Of a stretch of DNA of 64,000 nt, positions 31,719-44,202 are shown piece after piece. The first letter of the stretch is position 1, and the number at the start of each line of letters is the position of its first letter. Origin of the DNA: Ophiobolus disseminans (taxonomy: Eukaryota; Ascomycota; Dothideomycetes; Pleosporales; Phaeosphaeriaceae); contig MU006253.1 of the NCBI GenBank assembly GCA_010093685.1, positions 1-64,000 of the forward strand. Direction: 5' to 3'. The translations under genes and the position numbers were made by a program. The notes under the pieces were generated by a model. The model had not been told where the DNA came from. It saw only the letters and a program-made list of their open reading frames with translations, and searched no databases.

Positions 31719-33449
31719 ATGAACGGACACGCAAACGGAAACACCAACGGCAACGGTACCGCCCAGGCGCCCACGGGCAAGCAGCAGGGCGATTCGTATC
31801 GCAACTACAATGACGACCGCGACGCCACAAGCCAAGAGACTCTCTACACAACGTCGAATGGCGTTCCCTACCCTCATCCATACGAGGTTCAGCGAGTAGG
31901 CGATAACGGCCCGTTGTTACTACAGGACTTCCATCTCGTCGACCTTCTTTCACACTTCGACCGCGAGCGCATTCCCGAACGAGTCGTCCACGCGAAGGGA
32001 GCTGGGGCTCATGGAGTGTACAAGACGACTGATTCATTGGATGATCTTTGTATGGCAGACATCTTCCAGGCCGGCAAAGAGTGCCCAGTGTCAGTTCGCT
32101 TTTCCACTGTCGGTGGAGAGTCTGGCTCCCACGACTGCGCTCGCGATCCTCGAGGCTTCTCTGTGAAGTTTAGGACTGCTGAGGGCAACTGGGATGTTGT
32201 AGCCAACAACACTCCTGTCTTCTTCCTCCGCGACCCGGCCAAATTCCCACACTTCATTCACACTCAGAAGAGGCATCCTGCCACCCATCTCACACACGTC
32301 GATGATTCAACAAATTTCTGGGACTACGCCTCGCAGAACCCCGAGTCGGTCCATCAGTTTATGGTTTTGTTTGGAGATCGTGGTATCCCAAAGGGCTACC
32401 GCAAGATGCACGGCTACATTGGCCACACACACAAACTTGTGAACAAGAACGGCGACTGGGTGTACATGCAACTCCACTTCAAGTCGAAGCAGGGCACTGA
32501 CTTCATCACGCAAGAAGACTCGTTCAACTACGGCCCTGACTACTCTACAAAAGACCTTTTCACCTCCATCGAGAACGGCGATTTCCCCAGCTGGGATGTC
32601 AAGGTGCAAACCATGACGGCCAAGGAGGCTGAGGACCTGTGGGAGAAGCAAGGCATCAACGTCTTCGATTTGACACACGTGTGGCCACAGGGCCAGTTCC
32701 CTCTCCGCAAGGTTGGAGAGTTCACCCTCAACGAGAATGTGCGCAACTACTTCGCCGAGATCGAGCAGATCGCGTTCAACCCAGCACATCTCGTGCCAGG
32801 TATCGAACCATCAGCCGACCCCGTCCTACAGTCGCGTCTTTTCTCATACCCAGACACCCACCGCCACCGCATTGGTGCCAACTACCAACAATTACCAGTG
32901 AACCAGCCACGCGTCCCCTACCGCATGGCCAACTTCCAGCGTGACGGCCAGATGGCATTCTACAACCAGGGCTCACGGCCAAACTATCTGTCTTCCATCG
33001 AGCCCATCGGCTTCCGCGCCCGCTCAGTCAACTTCGACAAAGTGCATGGTCACTTCACAGGCGAGGCTGTAACGTTCTTGTCCGAGATCCGACCTGAAGA
33101 CTTCAACGCTCCACGCGCACTATGGGAAAAGGTCTTCGACGATGGTGCCAAGGAGCGCTTCATCAAGAACATCAGCGGCCACATGGAGACGTGCACTGAC
33201 AAGGAGATCATCAAGCGCCAGATTGCCATCTTCCGCGAGGTGTCGGAGGACATTGCGAGCAGGATGGAGAAGGCGACTGGCGTCAAGGGATACGATGGTA
33301 TCAGCGGGCTGAGCTTCAATGGCACACTTAATGGCATGACCAAGGACAAGAAGCTGAGGCCTGCGAACGGTGTCGATAAGAAGGCTGGCGCAAATGGCGC
33401 CCCGGTCGCTGGCACACATGCTGAGCACTACGATAGTGGCAAGCAGTGA
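31719..33449 (+). CDS. Catalase (heme, small-subunit type)
   Basis: An intronless gene of 576 residues from ATG 31719 (context TCACCATGA). It breaks hydrogen peroxide into water and oxygen. The active site is complete: His91 in VVHAKGAGAHG, the distal Asn in VVANNTPVFFLRDP (163/164) and the proximal heme Tyr377 in RLFSYPDTHRHRIG. Length and absence of the C-terminal flavodoxin-like extension place it among small-subunit catalases. There is no signal peptide, and the N-terminus is a low-complexity Asn/Gly run (NGHANGNTNGNG). The C-terminus (HYDSGKQ) is not a canonical PTS1 tripeptide, so the enzyme is probably cytosolic unless an internal peroxisomal signal is used. Codon use is biased to C-ending codons, as in highly expressed fungal genes. 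Confidence 0.97.
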   Translation: MNGHANGNTNGNGTAQAPTGKQQGDSYRNYNDDRDATSQETLYTTSNGVPYPHPYEVQRVGDNGPLLLQDFHLVDLLSHFDRERIPERVVHAKGAGAHGVYKTTDSLDDLCMADIFQAGKECPVSVRFSTVGGESGSHDCARDPRGFSVKFRTAEGNWDVVANNTPVFFLRDPAKFPHFIHTQKRHPATHLTHVDDSTNFWDYASQNPESVHQFMVLFGDRGIPKGYRKMHGYIGHTHKLVNKNGDWVYMQLHFKSKQGTDFITQEDSFNYGPDYSTKDLFTSIENGDFPSWDVKVQTMTAKEAEDLWEKQGINVFDLTHVWPQGQFPLRKVGEFTLNENVRNYFAEIEQIAFNPAHLVPGIEPSADPVLQSRLFSYPDTHRHRIGANYQQLPVNQPRVPYRMANFQRDGQMAFYNQGSRPNYLSSIEPIGFRARSVNFDKVHGHFTGEAVTFLSEIRPEDFNAPRALWEKVFDDGAKERFIKNISGHMETCTDKEIIKRQIAIFREVSEDIASRMEKATGVKGYDGISGLSFNGTLNGMTKDKKLRPANGVDKKAGANGAPVAGTHAEHYDSGKQ

Positions 33450-34358
33450 GTGGGTTGTTTAAGTAGTATGCAATCATTGTAGATAGTATGTACATGAATA
33501 ATAGTATGTAATGATGCTATGCAGTTATCGTGGTGATGTTTCAAAGAAGGGTGCGTCGCTCCAATCATAGGCGGGCGACCCCTCGTGTGAATGGCAACCG
33601 CGCCTGCCCTCGTCGGGCCTTGAATCGCGACACCACTTGTCACCGCCTGTTCTTTTGCCAGCAACGCCTGTACCCCTCACCTTCCGTCGCTCGATACCCT
33701 CGATACAGCTGCACACAAAAGACGTGCCGCATCTCTTCGCTATTTGACGTCTCCCACGCTTCCGACACCCAAATGGCCTCGAAAATGGACTGCCGAGGAC
33801 AGATGCGCTCATCGGAAATGGAGGTCACGTGCCGATACTACGGCGGGCTGTTGGTGCCCGGTTGACACTTTCGCGTTCCTCCCGCTGCTTGGGTGTGAAG
33901 GACTCGGCTCGATTTTACTCCTCACTGCGCCAGCTCGTCACCCTCGACCCCATTGCCCCAGCACACCGCCCAAGACGTCCCCTTGGTCCCAGATGATGCT
34001 TTCTTCACACATTCGCATCACTTTCCAAGCGCCAATCCGCACTGCCGTCGCCCTTTGAAGCTCGTGGAGCTTTTGTCCCGCTGTCTCCGCACCTGCAGCG
34101 TCACTGCCGCGCCCCAGCAACCCGCACCCACACTTCTCAGAGGGGTGCTGTCGCGATCCAGCGACACGTCTGCTACTGTATTGCGTCCTGCCAGCCTCGT
34201 ACCGGCTCGTTGCCAATTGGAATCGGTCCTTCTGCGTCTCCTCACGTCGCCCTCCTAGTCCTCCCCCAGGCACACACAGCGCCATCTAGCACTCGCAGCC
34301 TCCTCCCGTTGCCGTTTCAGTGCCTCACCGTCTATCGGAAGGCAGTAGACGCACCGCA
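33450..34358. other. Intergenic stretch between the catalase and PHD-protein genes
   Basis: C/T-rich leader-like sequence toward 34358 and no supported gene; long open frames here are composition effects. Confidence 0.45.
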
Positions 34359-36226
34359 ATGTCACCGCGCAGGTCTTCGCGAGCGCGCACCACCCAGCCC
34401 CCGCCGAGCGTTGCGACCGCACACAGCACATCGTCGTCGTCCGTCTCGTCAGCGCGCACAGATCGAGCAGGACGAGCAAGTAACAAGCAGGCGACGCCGC
34501 AGAAATCCCTGACCCCGCACTCGCTCTCCTCAGAGGAGCCTGAAGAGCCACCGCGCGACACGCACATCGAGCCGCCGTTGACACGACGCCGAACACGCGA
34601 GCAGGACAACGACGAGGAAGAGACGACGAAGCTCGAGGACGAGCTCGATGACGACATGGCAGAAGAGGACGAAGTCACACGCTGCGTATGCGGCTTCCAA
34701 GAGTACCCGGGCTCGCCCTCGGACGCTATCAAGTCTGGCTCTGCCCTGGCCGATCCTGATGTGCCTGCCGACGATCTAGGCGGCCTGTTCATCCAATGCG
34801 ACGTGTGCAAGGTCTGGCAACACGGCGGCTGCGTGGGCATCATGCAGGAAGAGGCCAGTCCTGACGAGTACTTCTGCGAGGAGTGTAGAAAAGACCTCCA
34901 CAAGGTCATGACGAGTCCAAAAGGGTGCGTTCTCCGTTATCCCATCGGGTTTCGATCTCACGCTGGACGATACTGACGCTTCCCATAGTCAAAAGTACTC
35001 CCGCTACATTCCCGTCTACGACCAGCAACATGGCAAGCACCGCAAGTCCTCCGTGTCCAAAGATGGCGAGAAGTCGTCTGGCAGAGACAAGGATCGTAGC
35101 TCGAGAGCCAGCGTCGACTCTTTCGGCAAACGGCGCTCCACAATGAACAGCCGCGCAGCATACGACGAAGACGAGGTGCTGAGGAAGGTCTTGGAGGAGA
35201 GCAAGCACGAGGGTGCAGCGGCGTCGGAAAACGGCACCCGCAAGAAGAGGAGCCGTGAGGATAGCGAGGAGTGAGTTGTGCTTGCTGCAATACGGGACCA
35301 AAGGCACGGAAGCTGACAAGCTTTGTCACAGGATCAAGCCAGAAATCAAACGACAGCGAACAGGCTCGCGCTCCCCGAGCGGCTCACCCGTGCTAGAGTC
35401 GGAAGACGAAAGCACGAGAGCGTCGGCACCCCGGCAGAAACCACGCGGCGCCGCAGCTCGAAGCCAGCACCAGAAGGAGCAGCGCGAGAAGGAGAAGGAG
35501 AAGGAGCGCACCGAAGCCGCGAGCAGGCGGAAAGGTCGCGCAGAGCGGAGGAAAGGCGACGGTATGTAGACAGCCTGACACACGTAGCTCAATAGCTGAC
35601 ACTTAGAAGAGGGCGAGCCACTCGAAGCTACACCCACGCCCGCTCCCAACGAAGAGCCCGTCATGGCTCCAGCAGTCTCCGAATCCGCTCCCCCAGACAT
35701 GCTGACGGCAGAACTGAAGCAGGCCCCTGCTCCACGACGCGGCGGTCGGCCGCCACAAAAGCCGCGCGGTAGGCTCGGTCGCAATCAGTACTCACGAGAT
35801 ACTGCGCCTCCCACAAACGGCGCTTCGCCCGCAGACAACACGCCACACTCGCCGCAAGCTAGCGCCACAAACGGTGTGAGCAACGGACATGATAGCAGTG
35901 ACGGCGCAGGGGGGGCCAAGCCGGCCAAGACTAAGAGCTGGCGGCTGCAGAAGCTCTCTTGGAACGACATACGGCGGCCAGCTGGCGCTATGCAAAACTA
36001 CATCGCCCAGCGGCAGGTAGAAATGGCAGTCGAGAAAATTGTGACAGCGCCAGCTGTTCAGCCTACAACGCCTCTGACAAATGGCACCACGGCACAGGAT
36101 GAACCGAAAGCAGACGAGGGCGATATTGGCAAGTTCAGGGACCTCAGCACTACACAAATGATGGACCATCTGAGCCGCGACCTCGTACACTGGCAGCAGA
36201 TGATCACACATCCGAGCGACAAATGA
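34359..36226 (+). CDS. PHD-finger protein, Cti6-like subunit of an Rpd3 histone deacetylase complex
   Basis: Four exons, 34359-34924, 34989-35270, 35332-35561 and 35607-36226, encode 565 residues; all junctions hold frame (donors GTGCGT, GTGAGT, GTATGT; acceptors CATAG, CACAG, CTTAG, with AAGAAG an alternative for the last). Start 34359 (MSPRRSSRARTTQ) is the first ATG; the frame upstream lacks one. Order of parts: disordered Ser/Arg/Pro N-terminus; acidic run (DDDMAEEDEV); one PHD zinc finger beginning RCVCGFQEYPG and ending CEEC, with C4-H-C3 ligands visible (CDVCKVWQH); then long Lys/Arg/Glu-rich and Ala/Pro-rich regions with an R-G-G-R-P AT-hook-like motif; and a C-terminal helical region. 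This layout fits yeast Cti6, which reads methylated H3 tails for Rpd3L. Assignment rests on finger type and overall architecture. Confidence 0.8.
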
Positions 36227-36682
36227 AGAGAGTCGCCTCGCTACACATAACTAATGAAACCTCGGATACCACGGCGCATTGGCATTACTGAATCTTTTTT
36301 GGGCAAGACCTCGTACAACGGCGTTCGCAGTCAGGCCTGACGTCTAGAACTGCATACTGGGTCACTTTTCTCTTCATCGTTACGGATACCCTCCACTTCG
36401 TCTTTGGACGCACATTGCATCAGCAGGACTATAGCGGAGCATAGGCGTCTTTTCTCGTCTCTCTCTACAATTTCATCGCCTCTTTGTATAAACGTAGTAC
36501 AGGCCTTTTTATGCGGGACACATAGTTTATGTGCGAGAGTGTCGCGACATAGTCGACTCTCGCAGGGAATGGAAAGCATTTGGAACATTGTCTTCATTCA
36601 ACTTCGAGCATTGTGTATTCGATGTACTCTTGCATTCCTATCTCATCCTCACCACCCTTCCTTCACGCACCCAACGCCTAGA

Positions 36683-37030
36683 TCACTCCCCCTTCCCAAC
36701 CTTCACCTCCAAAACATCCGCCCCCCTCCCCAACTTCAACATCTCAAGCACCGCACCGAAATTCTCATCCGTCAGCACCGTGTACTCTGGCCAGATCTTG
36801 CCATCCCGGCTCTTGAGGTCCCAGTGTATCTTGAACTCCTGGATCGTTTCTTTGGACCCCTCGTCGTTCTTTTTGTACTTTCCCATGAACTCGGCGCAGT
36901 TGGGGGATGACGCGATGGTGGTGGTTATGAGCTTGTTGAGCGATTTGAGCGTGGGCTTGGAGGAGGGGTCGAGTAGGATTATTTCGTGCCGCGAGGAGGG
37001 GGCGAGGGTGAAGAGGAGGGGGAGGGACAT
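36683..37030 (-). CDS. Small hypothetical protein, probably conserved
   Basis: A single exon of 115 residues from ATG 37030. It has balanced composition with clear alternation of strands and helices (HEIILLDPSSKPTLKSLNKL, EFKIHWDLKSRDGKIWPEY, ENFGAVLEMLKLGRG, ending VLEVKVGKGE), consistent with a small folded domain. There is no signal peptide or membrane segment. A ubiquitin-like or roadblock-like alpha/beta fold is possible from the pattern, but I cannot name a family. Its 3' end is about 460 bp from the end of the PHD-protein gene (convergent). Confidence 0.6.
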   Translation of the reverse strand: MSLPLLFTLAPSSRHEIILLDPSSKPTLKSLNKLITTTIASSPNCAEFMGKYKKNDEGSKETIQEFKIHWDLKSRDGKIWPEYTVLTDENFGAVLEMLKLGRGADVLEVKVGKGE

Positions 37031-37510
37031 TTTGTTTTTGGGTTTGGGAGTATCTGAGGGTTTGTTAGGATTGCGTTCTGGTAGCGTAGTCTTTGAACCT
37101 ACAGTGAGTTGTAGATGGTGTGCTGTGTGTTGTGCAGTATGTAGATAGTTTCAAACGGCGCGGTAAGATGTAAGTATTCTAGCAAGTAGCGTCCTACTTA
37201 GTTCTCCATACGTCAAAACACAAACTTTCAAGCTTCGCGCCCGTGTGCGACGGACGTGTACGTCATTGGCAAGGGTGCTCGACGCCGCGAGCATCTGCGA
37301 TTCGCGAGCGGGGGACAGGGGTTGGGTTGGGGTCCCCACCATCGCGACGGTTTCATCGCAACGTTGTTCACGACATTTGGGGTGGAAGAAGGAAGGAAAA
37401 TCGATTGATGCCGCTATGTCTCAATGCATCTCTATACATTTGCTGAAGCAACTTATCCAAAGATATAAGACCGAGAAAGAAAAATGATTTGCAAGATACC
37501 CCAAGTCCAT

Positions 37511-40500
37511 TCAAAGGCCCTTGATCTTCTCCTCCAGAGCGCGCTTGATAGCTAAATCATCTCGTTAGCATATACACCATCAATCAAAGGGACATCGAAA
37601 CTTACCGTTACAGCTGTCATTCGCATCACCAAACAACATCTTCGTATTCTCCATAAAAAACATCGGATTCGGCACATCCGCATACCCACTCGCCATCCCG
37701 CGCTTCATAATAACAACATGCTTGCTCTTCCACGCATGCAGCACGGGCATGCCCGCAATTGCGCTGCCTGGCTCCATCGCAATCGGGTTGACAGTGTCGT
37801 TTGCGCCAATCACGAGCGTGACGTCCGTGTCCGGGAAGTCGTCGTTGATTTCGTCCATCTCGAGCACGATGTCGTATGGCACCGAGGCTTCGGCGAGGAG
37901 AACGTTGCATTGGCCCGGCATGCGGCCGGCGACGGGGTGGATTGCGAACCGCACGTTTATGCCTTTTGAGCGGAGGGCGGTGACGAAGTCGGAGATGGCG
38001 TATTGGGCTTTTGCGACGGCCATGCCGTAGCCGACGACCTGGTGGTGTGTTAGCTGCGGCGATGATGAATAGGCATGTAGACTTACGATGATCACGTTCT
38101 CGGCATTGGCAAGTGCCTCGGCCGTCTCGTCGGCGGTAGTCTTGGTGATTTCTCCTTCGATCTTTGTCTGGGATTGGGCGGTTGGTGCTATGCCGCCGAA
38201 GAGGACGTTTGTAATGGATCTGTTCATCGCAATGCACATGATATACGAGAGAATCGAACCTGAGACACCGATTAGAGCACCGATTGTGGTTAGCAGCGAG
38301 TTGTCCAGCATGAAGCCTTCTGCTACTAAAGCGAATCCAGAGTAGGCGTTAAGAACGGTGATGACAACAGGCATATCTGCTCCACCAATCGCTGCGGTTG
38401 TGGTGTAGCCCTTGATGAAGCTGAGCGCAGCGTTACCGCAGAGACATGCTGCACCGATGAGGGGTGCCCCTGGTGCCCATGCAAGGAACGCGCCGAAAGT
38501 AGCGACGTTCGCACCGAGGAGTGAGCTGTTGATCAGATGGCGTCCTGGTAAGTTGATGGGTTTCGAGGACATTTTAGCAGCCAATTTCAGGAATGCGACA
38601 ATACTTCCAGTGAATGTCACTCCGCCGATGAGCACACCGAGGTATGCAGAGACCATATGCAGAGTCGAGATTTCACCAGTATGGCCAATAACGCTGCCAA
38701 TGCTGGTAAGCACTGCTGCAAGACCAACAACCGAGTGTAGAGCAGCGACAGTCTGTGGAAGGCCTGTTGGTGTGATACGTCTGCCAATGACCATGCCCAC
38801 AACACTTCCAATCGTGGCAAGGCCCGCAAACTGTGTGAGTGTTTCGCCAGAGAGTCCAACTGCAGCTAGAGATGCAAGGATACCAGAAAACACTCCAAGT
38901 ATTCCAAGAAGATTGCCTCTTCGAGCGGTGGTTTGTGAAGCAAGACCAGAAAGCGAAGTCATGCACAGTATACTACTCACGAGGTAGCCTGCCTGCACCA
39001 AGCCAGCCATGCCGGAAGATGCGGCGTAGATGAATCCACCGCCAAACAAAGTAGCCGGGATAGCATACAGCCAAGGGTATTCTTTGGGGTCAGTTGGCCG
39101 TCGGAACATGTCCAGCATGCGCTTTGTGATAACGAAGCCTCCGGAAACATTGACGAAAGCGAGCAAGACAGACAATGCACCCAGGGTCTGAGGGATCGTC
39201 TCTGGAAAGTATCCGCCGCCCATAACGTATAGACCACCAATACCGACCATACCAGAAATGGCATTTGTGACGCTCATCAGTGGGGAGTGGAGGGCAGGGG
39301 CGACACCCCATACCACTCGGTATCCGATCAGACTGGCTAGTGAAAATGTAAAAGCGTTGGCCATAAAAGCTGCACCAGTGAATTTTCCGAGCGTCAGAGC
39401 GGTTGCCATGGCACCGGTTACACCGGCAACTTGTCGGGTCTCGCTTTGCCATGGTGTCAAGGCGACGATATTGGCGACTTGGTCCGCTGGAGAAAGCGCT
39501 GGTTTGGCTTGTACAGGTGGAGGTGCAGGTCTGGGAGCGGGTGGCAGGACTTTTCCGTCATACGTTACGATAGCCTAGACACCGACGTATATAGTTAGCG
39601 AGTGGTTTTCACGTAGTGCACAGAGGAAGTACGTACACCTCTTGTTACTTCGTCTGTAAGATCAACATCGTAGTACTTCTCCCTTTTGTCCTTTGGTATC
39701 AACGAGAGCAGAAACTTGGTGACGTTGTTGGAGTAGAGAGTTGATGACTGGGTAGGTAGACGAGATGGCAGATCAGTGTAGCCTTCATAGTGTCAGTATA
39801 TCCACAGTTGCGTTCGGTCAGATCTTACCAATGACAGAAACACCGTTGTATTTGGCCAATTTGCCAGGAACTGTAGCTTCGCAGTTTCCACCTGCTTCAG
39901 CTGCAAGGTCAACTATGACTGAGCCAGGCTTCATAGCGCCAAGCATCGCCTTAGTGATCAGCTTTGGGGCGGGCTTCCCTGGAATCAAGGCGGTTGTAAT
40001 GACAATGTCGACTTCTCGGCATTGCTCATGGAATAGTTTCATTTCAGCCTCAATGAACTCCTTCGACATGACTTTTGCGTAGCCGCCAGCGCCTGACCCA
40101 TCTTCTGATACGCCAGTCACCTCGATGAATTCAGCGCCCAATGACTGAACTTGTTCGCGAGCAGCACTACGCGTATCGAAACCTCGGACTATCGCACCCA
40201 TGCGGCGAGCTGTAGCGATAGCACTCAAGCCGGCTACACCTGCACCGATGACCAGGACCTTGCATGGTGGGATCTTGCCAGCAGCGGTGACCTGTCCAGT
40301 GAGGAAACGTCCAAACGTGTTCGAAGCTTCTAACACAGCCTTGTAACCGGCAATATTGGCCATGGAGCTCAACGCGTCAAGGACTTGAGCACGTGAGATA
40401 CGAGGTACCATGTCCATTGCAAATGCAGTAGCTTTTCGGGCAGCAATGCGATCGACGGTAGGCTTGTTCTGGACGGGGTAAAGGAAGGAAATCACCGTTG

Positions 40501-41107
40501 CACCCTCACGGATGGCATCCACTTCGGCATTGTCTCCATCGATGCTAAGTGACCGAACCTTGAGCAAGATGTCACTCTCAGAGAAGACGTTCCTGCGATC
40601 CACGGTCTTGGCACCGGCGAGTTCATAAGCCTCATCCGTGAATTGAGCCTCAACGCCGGCACCCTGCTCGATCAAAACACGTGAGAACCCTTTCTTGAGT
40701 AACAGTGCCACGTTCTGCGGTGTAATGGCGACACGACATTCGCCAGGATAGCTTTCCTTTGGGATCCCTATAGTAAGGTTTTCGTACTTTCCTGATGAGA
40801 AAGGTGGGCTAGTCGGGAGCTCCGCATCGTCATCGCGCGGCTCCGCAGCTGCATGGGTTGCGTAACGGGCGAGTGCAGTAACCTGCGAGACATGCTGCTG
40901 CAGGCATAGCGATCGTGGACGGGTGAGACTCCGCGCTCCCGCAGTTGGTAGTTGAGCATTAACGTTGTTCGAGTGATGGATCTCCCGCTGAATCCCTGAT
41001 CCCGAGCGAATGGCGGAGACAAAAGCGTAAAGCTTGGAGCTAGATGTGGTGTTGCCCCGCGAGGCCAGCGCCCTGTAGCCGGCGAGACAGTTGGCCGAGG
41101 CGCTCAT
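37511..41107 (-). CDS. NAD(P) transhydrogenase, mitochondrial, proton-translocating
   Basis: Five exons, 41107-39829, 39782-39637, 39574-38087, 38038-37606 and 37551-37511, give 1128 residues with every phase consistent. The N-terminus (MSASANCLAGYRALASRGN...) is basic and hydroxylated, a mitochondrial presequence. Domain dI (NAD(H)) contains VLVIGAGVAGLSAIATARRMGA. After the linker GYTDLPSRLPTQSSTLYSNN come the many membrane helices of dII (from about KFTGAAFMANAF to NVLFGG). Domain dIII (NADP(H)) includes VIIVVGYGMAVAKAQYAI, followed by VTLVIGANDTVNP. It couples hydride transfer from NADH to NADP+ to proton entry across the inner membrane, supplying mitochondrial NADPH. The fused single-chain layout matches animal and fungal enzymes, unlike two-subunit bacterial forms. 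Intron 4 (38086-38039) is exactly 48 nt with no in-frame stop. Confidence 0.96.
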
Positions 41108-41967
41108 ATCGATGTTGTCTCGGAGGTGAGCGAGCAAAGGGAGCAATTTAGAACCCGCATCTGCTGGCAACTGGCAGAGGAGAAGATGAGGCTAACTAGG
41201 CTTGAGGAGGCTGACGCTGTGAGAGAAGCACCGAAGGTGCCACGGTATGCGAAAGCGGGTGGTACATAAGGCGGTACTTTTGGGCCGCGTTGCTTGTTGA
41301 TGGCTGCTTTCGCGTCGTGTTTTGCCGATGATCCAGCTTCCCCGCACCAAACACTGTCCATGCAGGGCGCGCTTACCCCACGCTCGACCCCAGGTCACAC
41401 GATCCCCGCAAATGCCATTTGCTTTCGCCCCACTGGTTTGCAACTTTACTTCTAGTTGAAGACACGAGTGAGTATGGAGAAATAGCAGCACGCTTCCTAC
41501 GCTTTGTCTGTATTTACGCTGGTCTCGACGTCGAACATGCGCTACCTTATTCCATCCTCTCTCGTCATGCAGCACATAGATCACGCGCAGTGGGGCGCAG
41601 TCTACCAAGCACTTGGGCTCCTTCCTTTCGCGGGTCGTCTCTGACCCGTCAGGATTGCTGACACTACCATGCGAGATGCTGTCCAATCAGTAGCACGGAA
41701 CAAAGGATTTTCCAAAAAGTTAGGCGTTAATCAAATTCTCGAAACCATTTCCGCCGACAGGTAGAGAGGACAGACACACTAATAAGCAAACGTCCTTCGA
41801 ACACCAAGTTCTTGTTAACAATACTTTTGGTTACAAGGATGGAAAAGAACCCGAAAATCCCTTAGAGAAGTCGTATACACCGTAGAAAGGGAAAGGATAT
41901 CGCTTCTCGTCCGAGGCGTTGCTGTCATCCTCTCATAGCCATCACCAACGGTTTAAGCATCTCGAGA
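41108..41967. other. Upstream flank of the transhydrogenase gene
   Basis: The promoter lies here. Antisense open frames at 41192-41686 have no support. Confidence 0.4.
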
Positions 41968-42105
41968 CTACTCGTCGCGTTCAGTCTTCCGGTCAAGGCC
42001 CCAATTGAAGCTGACGTTGACATCGACGTCCCAGGTGAAGGATTTCTGGCAGCCCCATTTCGAAAATCCGCCGGCGGAGATGTCGAGGTTGACCTGCTGG
42101 GGGTG
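41968..42105 (-). CDS. Possible terminal exon of a small unrecognised gene
   Basis: After CCCCCAGCAG (a possible acceptor) the minus strand reads VNLDISAGGFSKWGCQKSF, then TWDVDVNVSFNWGLDRK and ends TERDE-stop at 41968. Alternating strands and two Trp suggest a small beta protein. Further up, another frame (about 42125-42275, including IITDSSVLSSTSFAWKLIPS) also looks coding, so a two-exon gene or a decayed one is possible, but I could not join the two parts by clear splice sites. No ATG was fixed. Confidence 0.25.
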   Translation of the reverse strand, partial: HPQQVNLDISAGGFSKWGCQKSFTWDVDVNVSFNWGLDRKTERDE

Positions 42106-42279
42106 GGCCCTTCAGTGAAGAGACGACAATTAGTGTCGAAGTCTTTGCTGGCCTTCTCGAGGTAAACAGTTGGGATTGGACACAGTCACCCTCTTTAGAT
42201 GGTATTAATTTCCAAGCGAACGACGTGGAACTTAAAACACTGGAGTCGGTGATGATGATATTCTCAGTTGTGAGCTAAA

Positions 42280-44202
42280 CCCTCTTTATACCTGTGAAAG
42301 TTGCTCCTCGAGACCTCGGTAGAGCTCATGAGGCTACATCATTAAGCGAATGATTCCAATACCTAGGTATGGCTAGCTTCCGGGACGGCGTTCTTTAACT
42401 GAACTACGATCGTTGAACGCCATGGCGTAGTGTTTCAACGTTTAATAATCCGTCATGGAAATTGAGAGGGGTTAGTGATGAAATGTCCTGACACTGCGTT
42501 GAAACATTGGGCGAAGGCCAGGCGTGAGTTTATCGTCCAACTGGATTATACAAGAAGACGCCGGAAGTCCTCGTCTTTCTTGAGACTCATTTCTCGTGTA
42601 AGTCCGATGGCAACGATACTGTGACTGCTACTCATTACTGAAAATAGAAAACTGCATGTGCTTAATCATAGCGACTAAGCCCAGGTCCTCGGAGACTTTG
42701 TGGTCAATGCAGCAGACCTTCCGACACAGCATGGGTGTTCGAAGGGTCAATGGGAGCACTAAAGCCAGTCTATTAGTCGCCATAAATGAGCCGCCGCGAG
42801 ACCAGTAACTGTTCAAGTCATTCAGCGCAGACCTAGTGATCAGTTCGGGACCTGCATATTGGCCGAGGATAGGCAATTCGACACGTGCCATTTTCCAGAC
42901 CGATGCTCAGATCCGCATATTGAAGTCCACCCTGCAATACCTTGGTAACAAAAAGCGGGAACACGATCTGCCTCCGGGACTGCGATTGTCAGTCGTGGAG
43001 GCGGATAAAGCGACGACATTGTGCGTACTGAACCATGGTTCGGGGAGGAAACATGCCGAGGTGGTGTCACGACCACCATAGATCCTAGTCGACACACGAC
43101 GACTTAAAACCGCATGGCGATAAAGTGAGTTGTGATGAGATGGAGAAGCCGTCATTCTTCGCAAATCTTAGGGTGTGGCTTACATAACCGGGCGATCGCT
43201 TTAGTGCGAGCGGAAGACTGCCAGCCACGTGTTGGCTTCGGCGGCCGAGTTCATCTCCTTCTTCACGACAGCGATCAGCCTACTTTCCACGCTCCCACAC
43301 GTGCGCTGCCACGGCCACGTTAGCCAGAGGGTCCATCGCATCTTGGATGTTGATAGAGAGTGCTACTGCCGAGGTTTTTGACGCTTGTGCGGTCGAATGT
43401 CGGGCAACTGTCGACACAACCAGCATGCAAGTTCATTGAAGTTGTTCGTAGCATAACGAACATGTTGTCTTGATTATGCCGCCTTTGCGAGGACTTCGTG
43501 CCATTACTTTCGCTCCAAGAACTCAAGACGATGCTAGCTCATCGGAGTTGACTATACACCATATTTAAATGTCAAGAACACGGACTCGGCGGGCATGCTC
43601 CTGTAGCTACAGCCCATAGAAACCAAAGGAGGGCATCGGACACAGTCCTTAAGGATACACTCGAGGCACTCCCCGCTACGTGGTCTGGCGTTAGACATGC
43701 GGTCAGCGAGGAGAGGAGGAAGAGAGAGGATGCCTCTCGCTCCAATACCCCATCGTGCGCATACGTATTCTACGTGTTCATTTGGTAGCTATTACATCTT
43801 GCAGTTACTTTCATTGCCCATCCACGATGAAGAGAATTGGTATGCGAAGGCGGGTTCCTAGGCTTCATCGAGAGCAGGCGGACTCCGGTCCAGGCGCCAA
43901 GTAACATCACCTTCATGTGTGCGCTAAAGATAGCATAGTACATACGGGTTGCATAACTTTCACTTTCACAACGCGCGGGCTTGCTCCAAGACCAATGAAA
44001 GAAATGGCCAAATACCAAAGAAGCACACGATTCTTCGCCTGCTCCCGTCCTTTACCGTCTAGCGTGCAGGCACTGCTTACTTGGATCTTGCTGGAGTGCA
44101 ATTTTCTTCCAGCGATTATCAATCTAGATCCGCCGAACGATACCTGAAGCCATGCTTCCTGTGGGCGCCGGGAATAGGATGTTTAGATCCGAGCTACCTG
44201 GC
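42280..44202. other. Gene-poor stretch
   Basis: No supported coding sequence; scattered frames of 60-90 codons on both strands. Confidence 0.35.

Noticed and set aside
32307..32789. 160-codon antisense frame inside catalase
   Set aside because: Shadow of a strongly codon-biased gene; no independent features.
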